Shown here piece by piece: positions 1-5,259 of a stretch of DNA of 8,768 nucleotides (position 1 is its first letter; each line of letters begins with the position of its first letter). Under the pieces are notes generated by a model. That model searched no databases and was not told where the DNA came from. It saw only the letters and a list, made by a program, of their open reading frames with translations. The position numbers were made by a program, and so were the translations under genes. Source of the stretch: Streptomyces katrae (GTDB lineage Bacteria > Actinomycetota > Actinomycetes > Streptomycetales > Streptomycetaceae). The stretch spans positions 1 through 8,768 of the forward strand of contig NZ_JZWV01000908.1 in assembly GCF_000966975.1 (NCBI RefSeq). Direction: 5' to 3'.

Positions 1-17
1 ATGTGTATAAGAGACAG
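1..17 (+). other. Tn5/Nextera mosaic-end adapter remnant (non-genomic)
   Basis: The first 17 bases equal bases 3-19 of the 19-base Tn5 transposase mosaic end used in Nextera libraries (ending TATAAGAGACAG). The stretch is AT-rich in a very GC-rich window and ends exactly where high-GC coding sequence begins. It is most simply untrimmed adapter at a contig end, not a transposon. It puts a false stop (TAA, 8-10) into the frame of the first gene. In another frame it creates a false start reading MYKRQ, a peptide prefix known from adapter-contaminated databases. Confidence 0.96.
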
Positions 18-19
18 GC

Positions 20-817
20 TCCGCCCCCGCGCCCGCCGAGGGCGTCGTACGCCTGGTCAAGGGCGAGGAGTGGCTGCCGCCGGAGATGCGCGGGCGCCTC
101 TCGCTGCGCAAGGAGCAGGTGGCCGTCAGCCTCCGCAAGGCCGGCGCCGGTGACGTCACCGCCCGCGTCGTCCTCGTCCTCGACGCCTCCGGCTCGATGA
201 GCACCCTCTACGCCCGGGGCACGGTGGCGGGCGTGGTGGAGCGGATGGCCGCCGTCGCCGCCCAGCTGGACGACGACGGCGAGATGCAGGCCTGGACCTT
301 CGCCACCAACCCCGCCCGGCTCCCCGACCTCGCCATCGGCGAGCTCCCGGAATGGCTGGGGCTGCACGTGCGCGTCGGCCAGATGAGCGTCTTCGGCCGC
401 AAGAAGCCGCCCAAGGGACTGCGGCCCGGCCAGGTGGACATGCGGCAGGTGGGCTTCCAGAACGAGGAGCAGAAGGTCATCGCCGAGGTGCGCGCCTTCG
501 TCCGGGCCCACCCGGTGCCCGCGCCCACGCTGGTCCTGTTCTTCTCCGACGGCGGTGTGTACCGCAACGCCGAGATCGAACGGGAGCTGCGGGAAGCCGT
601 GGAGGAGCCGGTGTTCTGGCAGTTCGTCGGCCTCGGCCGGGCCGGTTTCGGCGTGCTGGAACGCTTCGACACCATGCCCGGCCGCCGGGTCGACAACGTC
701 GGCTTCTTCGCCGTCGACGACATCGACCGGATCCCGGACGCCGAACTCTACGACCGGCTCCTGTCGGAGTTCCCCTCCTGGATCCGCGCCGCCCGGCAGG
801 CCGGCATCCTGCGCTGA
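20..817 (+). CDS. VWA-domain protein, TerF-like (5' end missing)
   Basis: This is a von Willebrand factor A domain protein of the kind found with TerD/TerF tellurium-resistance and stress proteins. The open frame runs back to the adapter at the contig edge, so the true start and N-terminal part (often a TerD-like region in this family) are lost. The first in-frame ATG, at 86, is internal: good TerF-like sequence (VRLVKGEEWLPPEMRG) lies upstream of it. The metal-ion-dependent adhesion site is visible: DASGSMS (Asp codon at 182) and a later SDGG (Asp codon at 548). The conserved tail contains FWQFVGLG, the segment FDTMPGRRVDNVGFF and a final SEFPSWIRAARQAGIL. The protein is probably cytoplasmic and may act in a Ter-type complex; its exact role is unknown. 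VWA assignment is firm, TerF subfamily likely. Confidence 0.85.
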   Translation, partial: SAPAPAEGVVRLVKGEEWLPPEMRGRLSLRKEQVAVSLRKAGAGDVTARVVLVLDASGSMSTLYARGTVAGVVERMAAVAAQLDDDGEMQAWTFATNPARLPDLAIGELPEWLGLHVRVGQMSVFGRKKPPKGLRPGQVDMRQVGFQNEEQKVIAEVRAFVRAHPVPAPTLVLFFSDGGVYRNAEIERELREAVEEPVFWQFVGLGRAGFGVLERFDTMPGRRVDNVGFFAVDDIDRIPDAELYDRLLSEFPSWIRAARQAGILR

Positions 818-819
818 AC

Positions 820-836
820 CCCCGCCCCCGGCGGGG
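820..836 (+). terminator. Small GC hairpin after the VWA gene
   Basis: A perfect 7-bp stem (CCCCGCC / GGCGGGG) with a 3-base loop starts two bases after the TGA of the VWA gene. There is no T-run, but Streptomyces terminators often lack one. It lies upstream of the chitinase promoter, so a terminator role is plausible; the short stem keeps confidence low. Confidence 0.4.
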
Positions 837-855
837 CCGGTGTCGGCGGGCCCCC

Positions 856-884
856 TTGACCTGATGCTGGTCCAGACCAATCAT
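856..884 (+). promoter_or_regulatory. Probable chitinase promoter
   Basis: TTGACC (856-861) is a good -35 element. Seventeen bases later lies AATCAT (879-884), a weak -10 element with an acceptable last A and T. A start near 890 would give a leader of about 36 bases carrying the ribosome site at 916-920. The DasR-type operator fills the spacer between the two elements, a position suited to repression. Confidence 0.55.
866..881. promoter_or_regulatory. DasR operator (dre site)
   Basis: GCTGGTCCAGACCAAT matches the DasR consensus ACTGGTCTAGACCAGT at 13 of 16 positions, including TGGTC and GACCA in the two half-sites. The core TGGTCCAGACC is also the 12-bp element described in Streptomyces chitinase promoters. 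DasR is a GntR-family repressor released by phosphorylated amino sugars derived from N-acetylglucosamine. Its place 46 bases before the chitinase start, inside the promoter, supports direct control of that gene. Confidence 0.85.
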
Positions 885-915
885 GGGGCGTCCGTCCGTT
901 CGCTCGCGCCCCACC

Positions 916-920
916 GGGAG
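916..920 (+). promoter_or_regulatory. Ribosome binding site fixing the TTG start of the chitinase
   Basis: GGGAG ends six bases before TTG at 927. The frame is open much further upstream (to 555), but that part overlaps the VWA gene and lacks a signal peptide. From the TTG, the protein begins with a textbook signal sequence, so this site decides the start. Confidence 0.75.
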
Positions 921-926
921 CCTTCG

Positions 927-2693
927 TTGAGACTGCGTCAGCCTGCCCTCCGCCGCTTAGCCGCGGTCTGCGCCACCCTCACCGCCTCCGCCGGCCTGCT
1001 CGCCACCGCCGGCGCCGGGCCCGCCCTGGCGGCCGGCCCCCGCGCGGCCACCCCACTGCCCGCGCACGTCTTCGCCCCCTACTTCGAGGCGTACTCCTCC
1101 GACAGCCCCGCCGACCTCGCGCAGAAGTCCGGTGCGAAGTACCTGACGATGGCCTTCGTCCAGACCGAGGCCAAGGGCTCCTGCACCCCGTACTGGAACG
1201 GCTCCACCCAGCAGCCCGTCGCCGACTCCGTCTTCGGCGCCGACTTCGCCGCGATCCGGGCGCGCGGCGGCGACGTCATCCCCTCCTTCGGCGGCTACGC
1301 GGCAGACAGCGGGGGCACCGAGATCGCCGACAGCTGCACCAGCGTCGACGCGATCGCCGCCGCCTACCAGAAGCTCGTCACCACGTACGGCGTCAGCCGC
1401 CTCGACATGGACATCGAGGACAAGTCCCTCACCGACAAGGCCGGTGTCGACCGCCGCAACCAGGCGATCAAGAAGCTGCAGGACTGGGCCGCCGCCTCCG
1501 GGCGCCCCCTGCAGATCTCCTACACCCTCCCCACCACCACGAGCGGACTCGCGAGCAGCGGACTGGCCGTCCTCAAGAGCGCCAAGGCGGCCGGTGCCCG
1601 GGTCGACGTGGTCAACCTGATGACCTTCGACTACTACGACGGCGCCACCCACGACATGGCCGCCGACACCCGCTCCGCCGCCACCGGCCTCTACGACCAG
1701 CTCGCAGCCCTCTACCCGGACCGGACCCCCGCCCAGCTGTGGGGCACGATCGGCGTCACCGAGATGCCCGGCATCGACGACTACGGCCCCGCCGAGACCT
1801 TCACCACCGTCAACGCCACCGCCGTCCGGGACTGGGCGGTCTCCAAGGGCATCAACACCCTCTCCTTCTGGGCCCTCCAGCGCGACAACGGGGGCTGCCC
1901 CGGCACCGGCGGCTCCGACACCTGCTCCGGCATCGCCCAGGACCCCTGGTACTTCACCCACACCTTCGCCCCCTTCACCGGGGGCGGCGGACCCGCCGCC
2001 GACGAGTTCTCGGTCTCCGTGGCACCCGGCTCCGCCTCCGTCAGCCCCGGCGGATCCACCACCGCCACCGTCTCCACCCAGGTCACCTCCGGCGCGGCCC
2101 AGCCCCTCGCCCTGACGGTCTCCGGCGCCCCCGCCGGCGTCACCGCCACCCTCACCCCCGACACGGTCACCGCCGGGGCCACCGCCCGGCTCACCGTCGC
2201 GGCCGCCTCCACCGCCGCCCCCGGCACCTACCCGCTCACCGTCACCGCCGCCGGGAAGACCAGCCACGCCGCCGCCTTCACCCTCACCGTCTCCGGCCCG
2301 GGCGGCGGCAGCGGCGCCCTCGTGAACGGCGGCTTCGAGAGCGGCTCCCTGTCCCCCTGGAGCTGCGAGAACGGCGGCTCGGTCGTCACGGCCCCGGTCC
2401 ACACGGGCACGTACGCCGTCCAGGCCAACCCCGACCAGGCCCACACCGGCGAATGCGCCCAGACCCTCACCCTGACCCCGAACACCACCTACACCCTCGG
2501 CGGCTGGGTCCAGGGCGACTACGCCTACCTGGGCGTCCGGGGCGGGGCGAGCGCCAGTACGTGGACCAGTTCGACGGGCTGGACCAAGCTGACCGTGCCC
2601 TTCACCACCGGAGCCTCCGGAACCGTCACCGTCTACCTCCACGGCTGGTACGGACAGGGCCCGGTCCGCGCCGACGACCTCACCGTGAACTAG
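927..2693 (+). CDS. Secreted chitinase: GH18 + Ig-like + carbohydrate-binding module
   Basis: This is an exported glycoside hydrolase family 18 enzyme of 588 residues, expected to cleave beta-1,4-GlcNAc bonds in chitin. Residues 1-35 form a signal peptide (basic MRLRQPALRRL, hydrophobic core, ALA before the cut). The GH18 domain covers about 44-350. Its catalytic motif is LDMDIE with acid/base Glu164; the first Asp of the DxxDxDxE signature is Ser157. MTFDYYD (232-238) and Trp315 fit the rest of the barrel. The style YGVSRLDMDIE...RRNQAIKKLQ resembles the PF-ChiA-like GH18 branch. An Ig-like domain follows (about 358-456), then a CBM4/9/16-like module (464-588) starting LVNGGFESGSLSPW. The start is TTG with GGGAG six bases upstream. 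Codon 11 (957-959) is TTA, read by the bldA tRNA in Streptomyces. Together with the operator at 866-881 this suggests developmental plus GlcNAc control. Confidence 0.93.
   Translation: MRLRQPALRRLAAVCATLTASAGLLATAGAGPALAAGPRAATPLPAHVFAPYFEAYSSDSPADLAQKSGAKYLTMAFVQTEAKGSCTPYWNGSTQQPVADSVFGADFAAIRARGGDVIPSFGGYAADSGGTEIADSCTSVDAIAAAYQKLVTTYGVSRLDMDIEDKSLTDKAGVDRRNQAIKKLQDWAAASGRPLQISYTLPTTTSGLASSGLAVLKSAKAAGARVDVVNLMTFDYYDGATHDMAADTRSAATGLYDQLAALYPDRTPAQLWGTIGVTEMPGIDDYGPAETFTTVNATAVRDWAVSKGINTLSFWALQRDNGGCPGTGGSDTCSGIAQDPWYFTHTFAPFTGGGGPAADEFSVSVAPGSASVSPGGSTTATVSTQVTSGAAQPLALTVSGAPAGVTATLTPDTVTAGATARLTVAAASTAAPGTYPLTVTAAGKTSHAAAFTLTVSGPGGGSGALVNGGFESGSLSPWSCENGGSVVTAPVHTGTYAVQANPDQAHTGECAQTLTLTPNTTYTLGGWVQGDYAYLGVRGGASASTWTSSTGWTKLTVPFTTGASGTVTVYLHGWYGQGPVRADDLTVN
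957..959 (+). other. TTA leucine codon (bldA-dependent translation switch)
   Basis: The in-frame TTA encodes Leu11 in the chitinase signal peptide. In Streptomyces the only tRNA reading UUA is the product of bldA, which becomes abundant late in growth. I found no other in-frame TTA in the genes of this window, so its place early in this one gene stands out. The effect on expression is inferred. Confidence 0.8.
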
Positions 2694-2704
2694 CCGTCCC
2701 GGGT

Positions 2705-2710
2705 TAGGCT
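2705..2710 (+). promoter_or_regulatory. Possible -10 element before the HutD-family gene
   Basis: TAGGCT resembles the common Streptomyces -10 form and stands 12 bases after the chitinase stop. No convincing -35 element is visible at the usual spacing. The downstream gene may have its own promoter or be read through from the chitinase gene. Confidence 0.3.
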
Positions 2711-2727
2711 CGCCCCACCGCCCGGCC

Positions 2728-2754
2728 CCGTACCGGCGCCCGCCGGCGGTACGG
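2728..2754. repeat. Inverted repeat between the chitinase and HutD-family genes
   Basis: CCGTACCG (2728-2735) and CGGTACGG (2747-2754) form a perfect 8-bp stem with an 11-base GC-rich loop. It could end chitinase transcription or sit in the leader of the next gene, whose ribosome site starts ten bases further on. No T-run follows. Confidence 0.5.
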
Positions 2755-2776
2755 ACCCGAGGGAAGGAAGCCCCGC

Positions 2777-3373
2777 ATGCCCGGCCCCGCCGCCATCCGG
2801 ATCCTGCGCGCCGCCGACCGTGCGGCCGTGCCCTGGAAGAACGGCGGCGGGGTCACCCGCGAGATCGCGTCCCGGCCCGGCGGCGCCGGGACGGAGGACT
2901 TCGCCTGGCGGGTCAGTCTCGCCGAAGTCGCCGCCGACGGGCCCTTCTCGGAGTTCCCCGGCGTGGACCGGATCCTGACCCTCGCCGAGGGCGCCGGGAT
3001 GGACCTCACGGTCGCGGGCCGCCACCGGCGCGTCGACGAGCGGTACGCGCCCTGTGACTTCCCGGGGGACGAGCCGACCGGCTGCCGCCTGCTGGACGGC
3101 CCCGTGGTGAACTTCAACGTGATGTACCGGCGCGGCGCCGTCGAGGCGCGCACCGCCGTCATCCGCGGGGAACTCTCCCTCGCCGTCCCACCGGACACGG
3201 CCCTCCTGGTCGTCGCCCTGGACGGACCGGCCCGCATCGGCCACCCGGACGGGGCCGACGAACTCGGCCCGTACGACGCCGCCCTGCTGGAGGCGCCCCT
3301 GACGCCGTACCGAGTCCGCACCGCAGGCCGGACGGCCGTCGTCGGACTACGGACGATCACCGCATGCGATTGA
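2777..3373 (+). CDS. HutD/Ves-family cupin protein
   Basis: This is a 198-residue protein of the HutD/Ves family, small bicupin-like cytoplasmic proteins found with histidine-utilisation genes in some bacteria and alone in others. Their biochemical role is unsettled; a regulatory or metabolite-binding role in histidine breakdown has been suggested. Family blocks are clear: VPWKNGGGVTREIA (18-31), FAWRVSLAEV (42-51), GPFSEFPGVDRILTLAEG (55-72) and LLDGPVVNFNVMYRRG (105-120). The length is normal for the family and there is no signal peptide. ATG at 2777 is preceded by AGGAAG (2765-2770) with six-base spacing. No hut gene is visible nearby, so a link to histidine use cannot be made from this window. 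Confidence 0.92.
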   Translation: MPGPAAIRILRAADRAAVPWKNGGGVTREIASRPGGAGTEDFAWRVSLAEVAADGPFSEFPGVDRILTLAEGAGMDLTVAGRHRRVDERYAPCDFPGDEPTGCRLLDGPVVNFNVMYRRGAVEARTAVIRGELSLAVPPDTALLVVALDGPARIGHPDGADELGPYDAALLEAPLTPYRVRTAGRTAVVGLRTITACD

Positions 3374-3392
3374 GCCGTTACCCCAAGGGTTT

Positions 3393-3407
3393 CGGACAAT
3401 TGTTCCG
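3393..3407. repeat. Near-palindrome upstream of the carbonic anhydrase gene
   Basis: CGGACAATTGTTCCG has a perfect 8-bp palindromic core (ACAATTGT, 3396-3403) and flanking CGG/CCG arms offset by one base. It is the most AT-rich spot in the 65-base gap, so it could be an operator for the carbonic anhydrase gene. No known regulator is recognised. Confidence 0.4.
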
Positions 3408-3409
3408 CC

Positions 3410-3430
3410 AAGCTTGGGTCAAAGCTCGGT
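3410..3430. repeat. Imperfect direct repeat just before the carbonic anhydrase start
   Basis: AAGCTTGGGT (3410-3419) recurs as AAGCTCGGT (3422-3430) with a 12-base period, ending eight bases before the ATG at 3439. A spacing near one helical turn suits a tandem protein-binding site. It may also overlap the promoter; the TAAAT at 3430-3434 could be part of a -10 element. Confidence 0.35.
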
Positions 3431-3438
3431 AAATCGCG

Positions 3439-4206
3439 ATGCTGGCGCGCATGTTGTCGAACACGCGCACGTCGAACACCGAGCCGGTACGCGAGGAGGC
3501 CGCGCCCAGCCGGCGCGCCCTGCTGCGGACCGCCGTCGCCGGCACGGCCGCCGCCGGGTCCGTCCTCGCCCTCGGCTCCTCCTTCCCGGCCTCTGCCGCG
3601 ACCTCCGGCGCCGCCGTCCGCCCCACCACGCCCCAACAGGCCCTGCGCGAGCTGGAGGCGGGCAACCGGCGCTGGCGCACCCACCGCCAGGAGCACCCGC
3701 ACGAGTCCCCCGCCACCCGGCTGCGGCTCACCACGGCGCAGCACCCCTTCGCGATCGTCCTCGGCTGCGTGGACTCCCGCGTCCCGCCCGAGCTCGTCTT
3801 CGACCAGGGGCTCGGCGACCTGCTGACCGTCCGCTCGGCCGGCGAGGTACTGGACGAGGCCGTGCTCGGCAGCATCGCCTACGGGGTACTGGAACTGGCG
3901 GTCCCCCTGGTCCTGGTCCTCGGCCACCAGTCCTGCGGAGCCGTCAAGGCGGCCGTCCACGCCGAGGAGACGGGGGAGCGGCTCCCCGCCCACATCCAGT
4001 ACCTGGCCGACCAGATACGCCCCTCCATCGACCACGCACAGCAGGGCGAAGCCCGCGTCAGCGCCACCATCGACGCCAACGCCCGCCGCACCCGCGACCG
4101 CCTCGCCGCCGAACCCGACCTGGCCCGTGCGATATCCGCCGGGAAGCTCGCGGTCGCCGCCGCCCGCTACGACCTGCGCGACCAGCGGGTGCGCACCCTG
4201 AGGTGA
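3439..4206 (+). CDS. Tat-exported beta-class carbonic anhydrase
   Basis: This zinc enzyme interconverts CO2 and bicarbonate. The 255-residue protein has the beta-class zinc ligands CVDSR (Cys110, Asp112, Arg114) and HQSC (His163, Cys166), plus the usual VRSAGEV and LGSIAYGVLEL segments. Residues 1-53 form a twin-arginine signal (SRRALLRT, then a weakly hydrophobic Ala/Gly stretch and ASA before the cut). It is therefore exported folded, with metal bound. Export separates it from housekeeping cytosolic beta enzymes. Starts at 3439 or 3451 (ATG) are both possible; neither has a clear ribosome site, so leaderless or weakly initiated translation is likely. The sigJ-like gene begins 67 bases downstream. 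An extracellular CO2/bicarbonate or pH role is inferred; catalytic residues look complete. Confidence 0.93.
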   Translation: MLARMLSNTRTSNTEPVREEAAPSRRALLRTAVAGTAAAGSVLALGSSFPASAATSGAAVRPTTPQQALRELEAGNRRWRTHRQEHPHESPATRLRLTTAQHPFAIVLGCVDSRVPPELVFDQGLGDLLTVRSAGEVLDEAVLGSIAYGVLELAVPLVLVLGHQSCGAVKAAVHAEETGERLPAHIQYLADQIRPSIDHAQQGEARVSATIDANARRTRDRLAAEPDLARAISAGKLAVAAARYDLRDQRVRTLR

Positions 4207-4238
4207 CCCCAACTCCCCACCGTCCGGCGGCCCCAGGG

Positions 4239-4267
4239 GTGAGCCGACACGACGGCCCGTGCAGAAT
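4239..4267 (+). promoter_or_regulatory. Possible promoter giving a leaderless sigJ transcript
   Basis: CAGAAT (4262-4267) resembles a -10 box and ends six bases before GTG at 4274, placing the expected transcript start on that GTG. GTGAGC (4239-4244), 17 bases upstream, is a weak -35. No ribosome site precedes either candidate start (4259 or 4274), which fits leaderless initiation. Confidence 0.4.
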
Positions 4268-4273
4268 CGACCG

Positions 4274-5146
4274 GTGATCACGACCGAACCCGAGACGGAC
4301 CCCTTCGAGGAACACCGAAGGCTCCTCTTCGCCACCGCCTACCGCATGCTGGGCACCGTCAGCGACGCCGAGGACATCGTCCAGGACGCCTGGCTGACCT
4401 GGAACAAGGCCGACCGCTCGGAGGTGCGCCACCCCAAGGCGTACCTCGTGCGCACGGTCACCAACCTGTCCCTGAACAGGCTCACCTCCGCCCGCGCGAC
4501 CCGCGAGGAGTACGTCGGCCCCTGGCTCCCGGAGCCCCTGCTCACCTCACCCGACGTGGCCCAGGACCGGGAACTCGCCGAGAGCGTCTCCATGGCGATG
4601 CTGGTCGTCCTGGAGACCCTCTCGCCCCTGGAGCGCGCGGTGTTCGTCCTGCGCGAGGTATTCGGCTTCTCGCACGCGGAGATCGCCGGCTTCCTCGACC
4701 GCGAGGAACCGGCCGTCCGGCAGATCTCCTCCCGCGCCCGCAAGCACGTCGCCGCCCGCCGGCCGCGCTTCGACACCGACAGCGCGGAGCGCGAGCGCGT
4801 CACCGACCGCTTCCTGACCGCCTGCGCCGGCGGCGACATCAACGCCGTCCTGGAGATGCTCGCCCCCGACGTGACCGCCTGGTCGGACGGCGGCGGCAAG
4901 GTCACGGCCGCGCGCCGCCCGCTGTACGGGCCCGACCACGTGGCCCGCTGGCTCTTCGGCGTCCTCGCCAAGCCCGCCAACGCCGGTGTCACCGTCACCA
5001 CGGCCCTCGTCAACGGCGAGCTCGGCATCCTCGCCGAGCTGCACGGCACCCCGATCGCCGTGCTCACCTACGACCTGGAGAACGGCCTGGTCCGCAACCT
5101 CCGCATCCAGGTCAACCCGGACAAACTCGCGGGCCTGCGCCGCTGA
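4274..5146 (+). CDS. sigJ: ECF41-family RNA polymerase sigma factor (SigJ-like) with fused SnoaL-like domain
   Basis: This 290-residue sigma factor (from GTG 4274) directs RNA polymerase to a small regulon. Sigma region 2 covers about 10-75 (FEEHRRLLFATAYRMLG, DAEDIVQDAWLTW). Region 4 covers about 112-163 (LSPLERAVFVLREVFGFSHAEIA). A SnoaL/NTF2-like extension follows (about 174-285). Three hallmarks of group ECF41 are present: WLPEP in the linker (84-88), DGGGK (205-209) and NPDKL near the end (281-285). In this group the fused domain replaces an anti-sigma factor and tunes activity; M. tuberculosis SigJ belongs here. A GTG at 4259 would add five residues; 4274 is preferred because a -10-like box lies between them and the protein then begins close to the conserved part. 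The typical COE-type partner gene is not adjacent; a matching promoter lies before the next gene. Confidence 0.93.
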   Translation: MITTEPETDPFEEHRRLLFATAYRMLGTVSDAEDIVQDAWLTWNKADRSEVRHPKAYLVRTVTNLSLNRLTSARATREEYVGPWLPEPLLTSPDVAQDRELAESVSMAMLVVLETLSPLERAVFVLREVFGFSHAEIAGFLDREEPAVRQISSRARKHVAARRPRFDTDSAERERVTDRFLTACAGGDINAVLEMLAPDVTAWSDGGGKVTAARRPLYGPDHVARWLFGVLAKPANAGVTVTTALVNGELGILAELHGTPIAVLTYDLENGLVRNLRIQVNPDKLAGLRR

Positions 5147-5150
5147 CGGA

Positions 5151-5192
5151 CCGTCCGGCCGGACCCCCCGACGCCGGGGCCCGGCCGGACGG
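5151..5192 (+). terminator. Strong hairpin after the sigma factor gene
   Basis: CCGTCCGGCCGG (5151-5162) and CCGGCCGGACGG (5181-5192) form a perfect 12-bp stem. An inner CCCC/GGGG pairing (5166-5169 with 5176-5179) can close the loop further. It begins four bases after the TGA. No T-run follows, as is common in this group. It should separate sigJ transcription from the esterase gene, which then depends on its own promoter. Confidence 0.75.
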
Positions 5193-5224
5193 CGGGCAGG
5201 CCGCGGGAAAAAAGTCCGTCCTCC

Positions 5225-5251
5225 TGTCACATCCGCGGTCCGGTGCGCGTC
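5225..5251 (+). promoter_or_regulatory. ECF41-type promoter before the SGNH hydrolase gene
   Basis: TGTCACA (5225-5231), a 16-base spacer and CGTC (5248-5251) match the -35 and -10 signature I recall for group ECF41 target promoters. The CGTC ends eight bases before the GTG start at 5260, so transcription would start at or next to that codon. A run of six A (5208-5213) lies 11 bases upstream of the -35. Both hexamer position and the adjacent ECF41 gene support the call. Confidence 0.75.
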
Positions 5252-5259
5252 AGGGTGGT

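Noticed and set aside
1..17. Genuine Tn5 or IS50 insertion
   Set aside because: Only the synthetic mosaic-end sequence at the exact window edge is present, with no transposase or inside end.
3..200. Small + strand ORF beginning MYKRQ
   Set aside because: It starts inside the sequencing adapter and runs in the wrong frame through the VWA gene; its product is Arg/Ala/Ser-rich as expected for a GC-rich shadow frame.
555..926. N-terminal extension of the chitinase frame
   Set aside because: It overlaps the VWA gene in another frame, includes the promoter and operator, and would bury the signal peptide inside the protein.
1980..2315. Tandem repeat in the GCC/ACC-rich part of the chitinase gene
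   Set aside because: The pattern follows from Ala/Thr/Val/Ser codon use in an Ig-like beta-domain; no exact repeat unit is seen.
957..2642. Long antisense ORF (561 codons) opposite the chitinase gene
   Set aside because: The product is Gly/Ala/Val-rich low-complexity sequence with no domain, typical of antisense frames in very GC-rich coding DNA; the + strand protein has a signal peptide and full domains.
2704..4335. Long antisense ORF (543 codons) across the HutD and carbonic anhydrase genes
   Set aside because: It spans two recognisable opposite-strand genes and their gap, has biased composition and no motif.
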